Shown here in pieces: positions 23,510-32,800 of a stretch of DNA of 64,000 nucleotides (the first letter of the stretch is position 1; every line of letters begins with the position of its first letter). Where the stretch lies: positions 437,607 to 501,606 of the forward strand of contig NW_004797388.1 of the NCBI RefSeq assembly GCF_000002075.1, read 5' to 3'. The position numbers were made by a program, and so were the translations under genes. Under the pieces are notes generated by a model, which was given only the letters and a program-made list of their open reading frames with translations, was not told the DNA's origin and did no database searches. Source of the DNA: Aplysia californica. Lineage: Eukaryota > Mollusca > Gastropoda > Aplysiida > Aplysiidae.

Positions 23510-24830
23510 GACGAAGCCAAGAGTTCATTAAGAGAAAAGCTGCAATTATAGTTTTCTTCATTTGAAGAGGAAAAATCAACAGTTGTCTTTTCAGAAGACA
23601 TTTTTACTTTTTTGAATTCAGGGTTGTAATTTTGGGTAGAGGAATTTCCGGAGAGAGTTGATGCTATACAGTCAGCTACTTTTTTTTCGGTCTCTACGAA
23701 GGAGTTATTTGGTTTTAGGATGTGTTTGATTGTGTCTTTTTTAGTACCTTTTAATTTCTTTATCATCTTCCAGACTTTGTGCATTGGTGTGTTGTTTATT
23801 TTAGAGACATAATTTCGAAAAGATGTTTTTTTGGCCGTTCTGATTATTCTGCGAGCTTGGGCTCGCGCAATTTTGAAATTAGTGAGGTCTTCGTATGTTT
23901 TAGAGTTGACAAACTTCCTGAGAGCTGATTTTTTGGCCGCAACAGCTTTTTGGCAGTCTTCAGTGAACCAACATTTATTTTTTCGGGGTCTGGTGGATAA
24001 TTTTGGTATGTGATATAATGTGTTTTTGAACGATTTCGAGAAGGGTTTCATGAAATCGATCAAAAGTTTGTGTTTGTGTTTGAGATGGATTGAGTTTCTC
24101 CAGACATTCCATGTGAAACCCATCCCAATCCGTTCTTTTAAGATTGAAACGGTCCGGGATAGGAGTTTGGTGTGGAATGTCTGGAATTAGGTTGATGGGG
24201 AAGTGGTCCGATCCGTGTGGGTCGTCCAGGACCGACCACTGAAAGTCTGGAATTAGTTCTGGATCACATAGGGTGAAATCTATGGATGAAAAGTTTAGGT
24301 TATTTGAAATTTGAAATGTTGGGGAATTGTCGTTAAAAATACTAGTATTGGTTTTTGTTAAGAAATTTTCTATGATTTTACCTTTAGTATCAGTTGGTTC
24401 ATTTCCCCAAAGAGAGCTATGGGCATTAAAATCTCCCAACATGATGAAGGGTTGAGGGAGCTGTTCTCTGGGGTTACTAGTTCTCTTAAAGATAGAGGAT
24501 ACTTTGGAGGGATGTATATTGAACAGATAGTTATAGGACGGTGTAGGGTGACCCTGACCGCAACTGCCTGAAGTGTTGTGTTAAGTTGTATTTGTCTGTG
24601 TAGTGTTCGGTTATTTATTAAAAATGGAGTTGCCCCCAGAGGTGATTTGGTTGTCGGTGTATATTTGGTTGTAAGTTTGATAATTTTTTAATGTGAATGT
24701 GGGTGATGGCAATTTAGTTTCTTGTAGACAGATTACATTTGGGGTGTGTGAGGTCAAAAGATAAGAGAGTTCTGCCTGGTTTGCGAATGTTCCACAGAAG
24801 AACTGCCATATTTATTTATTTTGAGGGCAC
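23510..24830 (-). pseudogene. LINE ORF2, endonuclease domain and linker, truncated
   Basis: The endonuclease keeps its key motifs: NVICLQETKL (catalytic Glu) near 24740, LGDFNAHSSLWG at about 24440 and GSDHFPINL (catalytic His) near 24210. This is the AP-endonuclease fold that nicks target DNA. The linker that follows (CWFTEDCQKAVAAKKSALRK ... VWKMIKKLKG) is typical of the region before the reverse transcriptase and stops after FSLNELL. Frame changes occur near 24450 and near 24110. Confidence 0.82.
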
Positions 24831-24891
24831 GGGTTCGGTACATTTCTTTTTGGTCGTTGGTGACCGTTGTCTTTGTTTTGTTTTGCTGCGG

Positions 24892-26073
24892 TCACAGTGG
24901 ACCGCAGCTTTTTTTTGAAGGAGAGTGTGGAGGGGGAGGAGGACCGGGGTCCTGGATGCGGGTAGAGGAGGGGGAGCGGGTGCGGGGAGTGGGTGGAGGG
25001 GCTTTATTGGATGTAGGATGATGGGATGGAGGTTGATGTGGGCGAGGTGAGGGAGATGGAGGTTGAAGCAATGAGGGTGTAGGGTGTGGTGATTTGAGTG
25101 AGGATGATGATTGTGAGGACGTTGTGGGTGAAGATGATGATGGGGGTGATGATGAGAATGATGAGGGTGAGGATGATGAGGGGGGGGTGACGATGATGAG
25201 GGGGTGAGGATGAAGAAGATGGCTGAGAGGGTGGTGATGAAGAGGGGGTGTGGGAAATGGCGGATGGAGAGTGGGAGAAGTAGGAGGGGAGGAAGTGGAC
25301 TCCATGTCCTCCTCTGTCTCCAGACTGGAGTGTTGTTTTTTGCAGGGGTTCTGCCTTCTACGTGTCTGAAGGACTTTTCGGGTTGGGTTTACCGACCCTG
25401 GGACTGTCTTCAGAACTTCTGAATATGTTTTTGCTGTATTCTTCGGCGTCGATCCTTTTGGGTACAGTGTTGCTCTTGCTTGAGCGAACGTTCCGCCGTG
25501 CTGGGCCCTATGTGTGAGGATGGCTTTCTCCTGACACCACTTCGGACACTCCGTCGAAGATGCAGTGCGACCCCCCCCTGTCGACAATTTGGACACCAGG
25601 GATCTGCAGAGTGCCCTTCCTTGCTGCAGTGAGGACACGCTGCACCACGACGACAGCGCAGCTGTGTGTGTCCGAAGCGCTGACAGTTGAAACAGCGCAT
25701 CGGTCTCGGTATATATGGTCTTACTTCAAGTTCTAGGTATGCGAAGTCTAATTTTGTTGGTGGTGTGGGTGTGTTGAAGGTAAGAATCCACGTGTTGGTA
25801 CAGATTTCCTTGCCATCCTGCCGTATTTTGAAACGACGAGCATGGACAATTCCATCGACCTCCTGAACTATCTCTTCTTCCATACAGCCGCAGAGCTCTC
25901 GGCTTTTGATGACACCCTTGGATGTGTTCAGACTTTGGTGAGACAGAACACATACAGGGATCTTCGCCTGAAATGCCCTTCTTTCTCTTGCCCAGGCCAG
26001 GAGTTGCACCAGCTTCTCCTGTCTGGGACTTGTTGGGAATTGGGGTAGGAGAGATGTTTTTGATTGAATCCAT
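24892..26073 (-). pseudogene. LINE ORF1 (nucleic-acid-binding, CCHC zinc knuckles)
   Basis: The first part holds SLNTSKGVIKSRELCGC, TNTWILTFNTPTPP and RCFNCQRFGHTQLRC, a CCHC knuckle, followed by CPHCSKEGHSADPWCPNC. This is the usual order in Jockey-clade ORF1 proteins, which coat the LINE RNA. The frame changes near a run of C at about 25575. The second part continues with SSTECPKWCQEKAIL and a long Ser/Pro/His-rich tail ending SPSKKSCGPL at 24892. One clear frameshift and possibly more upstream make it a pseudogene. Confidence 0.8.
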
Positions 26074-27069
26074 GTATATTTTGTTTTTTATTCATCTCCA
26101 GGGCTCCTCACTCGCCATCGAGTCCAACAAGGGGACACTGCTCGGAAGTCCATAGCTGGTGTCAGGGCTACCCTGGAGGTATACTCCCAATCAGACGGCA
26201 AGAAATTTTGCCTTCTGACCAAGATTGGCCAAAAACCAGTTCTATGAACCAGTCGCAACTGATTGAGCGCAGTAGGCCGCTGCACCCGCCCGTCTAGACC
26301 GAATCCAGGGCCAAAGTGGCGTGTTGGTGAGGGAAGCCACACCTCAGCCACCAGGGTCCCCTTCTCCAGTCGTACGGGTCGCACCCCACGGTCAACAGGG
26401 TGCCTCGCGTAGCGGGGATTTAGGGTCTAGTTTTTTGCTGGAACAGACCTTCGGTCGACAGATCGGAAAGAAAGACAGATGGACAGAAGACATAGCAAGA
26501 GCTATTCAGGCTGTTTCGCAAATTCGGGAACAGAGAAAAACTGTCTTCAATGGTCAGGGAAGAGTTCACAGTTCGATGTGATCCTGCCTGGAGCGAACGT
26601 GTTGGCCCTACCCACCCAGTGAGTGATGAAAGTTTAGGTGGCGAGCTCAGATGTGAGTGCGATGTTTGGGAAAAAAACCACATCGGTCTGTTCACACCTC
26701 GGAGAGATCCCGTCTGGGGTAAACACTGTACCGTTTCATGGAGTTTTACAATGCTTGTGATCACATTCACGAGAGTGGCTGATCTTTAACGCGACAGGCC
26801 TTTCTTTGATCTCAACTTTTAACTCTTGGTTGATCGGCTGTGCCTGCCCAAGTGTTTGTTCCGTAAATTATGATCAGAAATGCCGGCACTTATTCTTTCA
26901 TTAAGCTTCAAAAGTACTCAAAATGTACTTTAAAAATACTCAAAAGTACTTTTACAAAAAGTATCAGAGAAGAGAAAAAGTACTGGTTCTCAAAAATGTA
27001 CAGTAAAAGTACCAAAAATTGTAATGAAGTACATGTACAAACTCCGTTACAACCAGCTCCGAGTATAAC

Positions 27070-27501
27070 TTACTGAACTTTCTGTGAATACAGTCAAACT
27101 CCGTTCTACCGCCTGCCTTAGGATGAGCAAGAAGTTGGTGATGCAGTGGGGCTAACAGGGATTTAATGTCTCAAAGGAATAATTTCAAGCCATTATTCAG
27201 AAAATTGAAAATCCTTAGCTTGTTCAGACTATTTCATTGTTCAACCCCTTGTTTTCTGCTCATGATGTGGTTTCGGGACTCAGCTCAAGGTATTCTGGAC
27301 ATATTTTTCAGTAAAGTGAAGAAAAAAATTGCATCATTTTAGCATCAACTCAACCTCTTCAGCGTGAACCCAAATATGCGTCTCCTCATAATACCGTAAG
27401 CATGACGTAAGTGGTGAAAAAAAAAAAATTCCTCATCTCAATTTTTCACAATACACACAGAGTTATAGCTGCCAATCAACAAAGTTCATCTATCCGAGTT
27501 C
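27070..27501. other. 3' flank of the minus-strand ubiquitin-like gene
   Basis: Near 27090 the stretch cagtcaaactccgttctacc looks like a lone Tigger-type terminal repeat. No clear poly(A) signal could be chosen. Confidence 0.35.
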
Positions 27502-27648
27502 TTATTCAGATGGCTGACTAATGCGCACAACTATTCTCAGTGGTCGCAGCTCATCATGTGATGGGTCAACACAATAACTTCCGAAAGTCCGGTCATCCTC
27601 GAAGACTCTGTCCTCCACACTCCACACTTGTCCTGCTGGATCACCAAA
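27502..27648 (-). CDS. Ubiquitin-like minus gene, terminal exon
   Basis: Acceptor tctcctcag lies before 27648. 48 codons plus TAA give the same length as the paralog's last exon, with 21 identical residues including FG.P..QVW, TF..Y and RPL. Confidence 0.85.
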   Translation of the reverse strand, partial: FGDPAGQVWSVEDRVFEDDRTFGSYCVDPSHDELRPLRIVVRISQPSE

Positions 27649-29819
27649 CTGAGGAGACATTTTGGCATAGATATGTATCCTGTTGGTCTGACTAAAACAT
27701 ATTGTCAAATTATTCAAACAATAATAATTTGTATTTATTTATAATTAATTAATTAATGGGTGGGAATTCCACAATTAGACACCCAAAGGGTATTACAGCT
27801 CAGGGTACTAGAAAATATTCCAGTTGCGATTTCAATAAATTAATTATTTTAATGATAATAATAATCTTTTAAAATAAAATAAAAATATAATAAATTTTAA
27901 AAATAAATAAATAAAAATTATATTAACATTAAATGGGGCTTAAAATGCGAGGTCAATTTGTTTCACTCAAACAGTCAAGAAAGGGCATTGAGGCTAGTGA
28001 GCACACATGAGGCAAAAAATGCGCACAAAACAGATTTTAAGGTCCCGAATTTTTCTCTTGTTCAGTCAAACCTCGTTATACTGCCACCCTTGGGAAGAGC
28101 ATAAAGTTGGCAGAAAAGCGGGGCTGGCGGTTTAACCGGGTTCCTCTGTTGTATATCCCCGACTGCCTAACGTCAAGGAACATAATTCTGCTGTGCGATC
28201 TGTGTTTGAAAAGTGTCTTTTTGTTGGTGATATACATTACATACCTGTACATGTATTCAGAGCTGAGAATCTTCTCTCTGTCTTTCTCTGTATATTTCTA
28301 GTGGGAGAAAGATTATCAAGTATCCAACCAATGGTTGTTGTGTCCCATGTGCAGTGTGTACCTCTGGCGGTCAGATCACTGACGGTACAGTCGGCGGGGC
28401 AAATTTACTCCTTACACCTCAGACAGTTGGGACCGATGGTGGAGTGTTAAGTAAAGGCATAAATTCTCTGTTAGTTAGTTAGTAGTATAGGGTTTTACGG
28501 CGCTCGCAACTGCATAAATTCTATGTTAAATATAATATAGACGTTTCTTTTCGCACATTGGCAAAACCAATGGTAAGCGGGGCTGGCAGTACAAAGAGGT
28601 TTGACTGTACACGAATATACTCTATCTATCTATACATATATACAAAGTGGGCCCCACTTAAAACAATCTCGGTTATAACAGGATTTCAGCTGTGGCATGC
28701 TTAAAGCCAAAAGTCCACTCTCTTATGAAGTATGATAAAAAAATTAAAACATCTTTTAAAACAGGCATTCAGACAGACATGCTCGGCTATGACAGTGGTC
28801 CAACCATCAACATAACCCTAAAACAAAAGGACAAAAAAAGCAGAAAAAAAGCATCTGGTGAAGCAAAACAACAGTCAACATTGATGGCCCATTGCACCCA
28901 CACGACTCACATTAGGCTTTAAGTTGATTGTGTACACATTTTATGATGTGTCACACCTCTTCCTCTTTAACAGCGATTTACACACTACGGAACAGCTTGC
29001 CGGGTTCAGCAAAGTTTGGTTTAGATGAAATTGCAGTAGAGAGTGAACCATGGCGGAGCATAAAAAGTTGAAAGGCTTTTTGGTCGAGGAAAAATGGATG
29101 ATCCTAGCAGAGGTGGATTAAAAAATCAAAGGAAAAAATCCAAAGCAGCAAAACGTATCGTCAGCGCACACTGTTGTTGTTACATGTATTATTTTCATTA
29201 GCCATTTAGAACCTATACATTACGTTCATCACATGAATGAAAACCCTATAGCATTTTAAAGCGAGCATCATATACAGGCGAACCTGCTCTAATGCCCACC
29301 AGTCCAAGACAACCACATGTAAAAAAACAACCACTTCCCACAGTTTCTCCTCTTGTGCATAGTTTTATGCACCCCGCATATTTTAGCAAAATTTGATTTT
29401 TTTTTTTTTGCATAATTTCTTATTATTTTCCTTTATCATTCTTTTTGAAAATTAACAGAATCACATAATTTCATATTTTTGGGCTCAGTTTGCATAATTT
29501 CAGATTTTTTTTGCATAAAACCGCGGGGACAGAATATCATAATGGCACTGCTCTAAACAGCCACCTACGACAAGTCTTTCTCCTCGTCAATGGGTGTCCC
29601 CCTTGAATTTTGACTGTACTTTGATTTCAGGAGGGAGCGTCTGGGTATCACCAGGGACAGGCTGGAAGAGAACTGTCTTTGCTGTGCTTACTACGTATGA
29701 GACCAAAGTTCTTACAGGCAATTGAATAAAGATCCACATAGTTTTCCGTGCTGGATTCTTCACCAGCAGGCAATACAGTCATTGGGAGAGAGAGAGAGAG
29801 AGAGAGTGAGAGAGAGAGA

Positions 29820-29886
<67 letters not shown>

Positions 29887-32800
29887 TTACGAAGTGGGTG
29901 TTTCAGCACGTGAGACATGTATTTACTTATGTCCTGTCTTGTTGTGCGTAAGCGTGAGTGCACCTAAGCTTTGTAACATCTACTGCTATTGTAAACGACC
30001 AAGACAAATTTCTCCCAGCGAAAAGAATCAAGACTGTCTTTGTAACGCTCAAAATCTTTAAAAGAATATAATATGACAAGAATAGCATAAAGCATTCCCA
30101 CACTTACATATCTTGCTAAGTCTTCTTTCAAATGTCCTATTGACACTCTCATGCTGCAGTCAGCCTGAAATAAAAAGCAGAATATTTTAACCCACAAGCC
30201 AAGGTAGAAAGCATTGCAGTATAAATTATAAATTATTATAAATTAGCTGGGCCCCCTTTCGAGAAAGAATGATCGGTGCATAAACATCAATTGAAAGCCA
30301 TTGTTGGCCTACTATATTTACACTCTACAGGAATGGAGCAATAAATCTTGAGAGAATAGTGACACATGTGTTTCCAAGTTGCCAAATATATAATAGATGT
30401 ATAGATTGATTCTCTATTCCCCTTTCGTGGTTGTACACTCCATAATTTCAAAGGTGTTAGTTTAGTTAGTAAGAGGTTTTATGCCGCTCGCAACTACATA
30501 AGGTCATATGAGAACCAGAAGATTAGAGGGGATACAAGGGAGTAACAAACATAAAAAAGAAGAAGGGGAGATAAGGACGATAGATGTTTCATAGGAAAGA
30601 AGAAGCAAACCACACCAGAGCACCCGCCAACCACCCACTTTCAAAGGTGTGGAATAAGTGCGCAAGGCAAGTGAACGGAAACCTCACTTGTTTACAATGG
30701 CATCTTAGAAGACGGACTTTCCCAAGATTAGATCTAAATGAAACTAACGAAAAACTGTAAATTAGACAACAGTGACTTCAGGCTCAATGAAACTGAGCCC
30801 CCTTTTTATGAATCAAAACCACCATTAATTTTGTCAAATTCGAAAGATAAGTGGTTCGGAAGTTTTAGGTGGTCGAAGTGGGATATAGGTCCACATAAAT
30901 TAGATATGTTCCGCCCAATTTACCAATTGGCGCAATCTGCGTTGAGCATTCTAACGATCGTATAAAATCATGGAAATCTTAAGGTTGCGTGGCAATCTCT
31001 GCAATCTTAAGATTGCGCTGCGCGTTTTAACGACCGTATAGAATTGTATCATTTTTGTGAGCTCTTCAGTTTCATATTTTAATACTAATACGGTATTAAT
31101 TTTAATTTTCATATTTTTACACTTTTGAAAATATATGAATGTTTCTTGATGTGAACAAAAGAATATATGAATAAATAAGAATTGAATTTTTAAAAAACAA
31201 ATTATTTAAAAAGTATGAAATAAATTAAATGTACTTTGCGAACTTTTTGATACCTGGCATTGTATCATTCTTGTGAGCTCTTAAGTTTTATACGTTAATT
31301 TAAATTTAAATTTTCATATTTTTACACTCTTGAAAATATATGTGAATGTTCCTTGATGTGAGTAAAAGAATAAAGACGGCAGTGACTTTTTAAAACGCGT
31401 AATTATATGATCATTAAAACATGCAGCGCAATCTTCAGATTGCCGAGCAATTATAGGATCATTAAAACATGTAGCACAATCTTAACCGATCGGAATATTG
31501 TACAGAAAACATACATAAAATTTCAGGCAGTAACATCTTAGTACGAATTAACTTGCAAGCCTTTTAGTTTTAGTAAAGCGTTTTACGGCACTTGCAACAC
31601 AATAAGGTCATATAAGTGCCGAAGATTAGGCGTTACAAGAGAGTAACAACAAATGTAAAAAAGAAGGAGGAGAGATAAGGACGATAGCTGTTTAGAGGAA
31701 AGAAGGAGCAAACCACACCAGAGCACCCGCCAACCACCCACTCTTGCAAGCCTAAAGCAATTGTGGAATGTACAGTCAGGCATAGATAACTCAAACACAT
31801 TGGGGATTGACAAATGTGTTCGAAACATCCATAACTCAGGTTAACTATAAATAATAAAATATTAAAGAGATATTAGTCAGGGAAAGGGAAATTATGTGCT
31901 ATCCGTAATTTTCAGATTTGTGAGTTTGTGTTACCTGAGCGAGATTGTATAAAATTAGTTCCTGCCTGTTTGTCAGAGTGTAAGTAGACAAGTAGAACAG
32001 TCTGCTTGCAAACAAGAGGGAAAATCTTTTTAAAACTGAAAGTAGTGAAAGAGAACAGCAATAAGGTAGGCCAAAAAAACAAAACCAAAGATTCAAGATC
32101 TACTGGCACAACAACAGACATACCATAGATGGGAGAGAATCAAACAATTCAAATATCTTGGGGCAACAAACACATACAATGGCAGAAGTGAAAAAGAAAT
32201 AAAGACTAAGAACAGCAAATGCAAAAACAAGATTCAGCCAAATGCACAAACCATTTACATCCAGGCAATTAACTGTACCTTTAAACCTATCAGTACATTG
32301 TGTTTTACTATGGTACATCTGTGCCCCCACTTTCCAAAGAGGAAATTTACTCATTTATCCGATCCGTACGCTGTGGGGTAACAAAGACCCCAAGTATTAA
32401 GTATTCAAACCCACGGCTGGAATTGAAACGCTTTACGATCCAAGATGGCGGCAACTAGTTTTGTAGATATCTATGCATCAAGGGTTCAACTGGCACTAAC
32501 ACTAATGTTGCCCAAGCCTTCATATTTCACAGAAAGTTGGGTCTTAAATTAGCTCCCTCTCTCAATTCATTAATTAAATCAGATTTAATTATCACAGAAA
32601 CCTAATTTGTCTCGACTCTGCTGGTTATTTGTGAACTTTCTTGACTAGACCTTGGGTACATGTACTTTGGTGTGGTTTTCTCCTTCATCAGCCGTTATTT
32701 TTATCATGCACAACACTACACGCTCATCACCCAATCAACCCTATCCACCTAATACTACAGTATGGGGTCTGTCCCAGGTGTAACTTTTCCTGTTCTGTAA

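Larger units (their letters stand above)
23500..26790 (-). mobile_element. Jockey-like LINE lacking its reverse transcriptase, inside the hAT element
   Basis: From right to left on the minus strand there is a GC-rich 5' region, ORF1 with CCHC knuckles, then ORF2 with the AP-type endonuclease. Coding similarity stops at about 23510, where the reverse transcriptase should begin. 3' loss is the reverse of the usual 5' truncation. The 5' limit at about 26790 is set only by the change in base composition. Confidence 0.75.
22640..27061. mobile_element. hAT element carrying a LINE
   Basis: The left end cagagctgttaaagtac and the right end, read inward cggagctggttgtaac, are short inverted repeats. 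A perfect 8-bp duplication agtataac borders them (22632-22639, 27062-27069); 8 bp is the hAT hallmark. Both subterminal regions are full of the motif aagtac/gtactt (22650-22780 and 26900-27040). No hAT transposase is seen. The middle is mostly a minus-strand LINE. Confidence 0.85.

Noticed and set aside
24892-25330. Ser/Pro/His-rich open frame as a host mucin-like protein
   Set aside because: It continues directly from the LINE ORF1 zinc-knuckle region after one frame change, so it belongs to the LINE.
29722-29963. Arg/Glu- or Ser/Leu-repeat proteins
   Set aside because: Direct translations of the (GA)n microsatellite.
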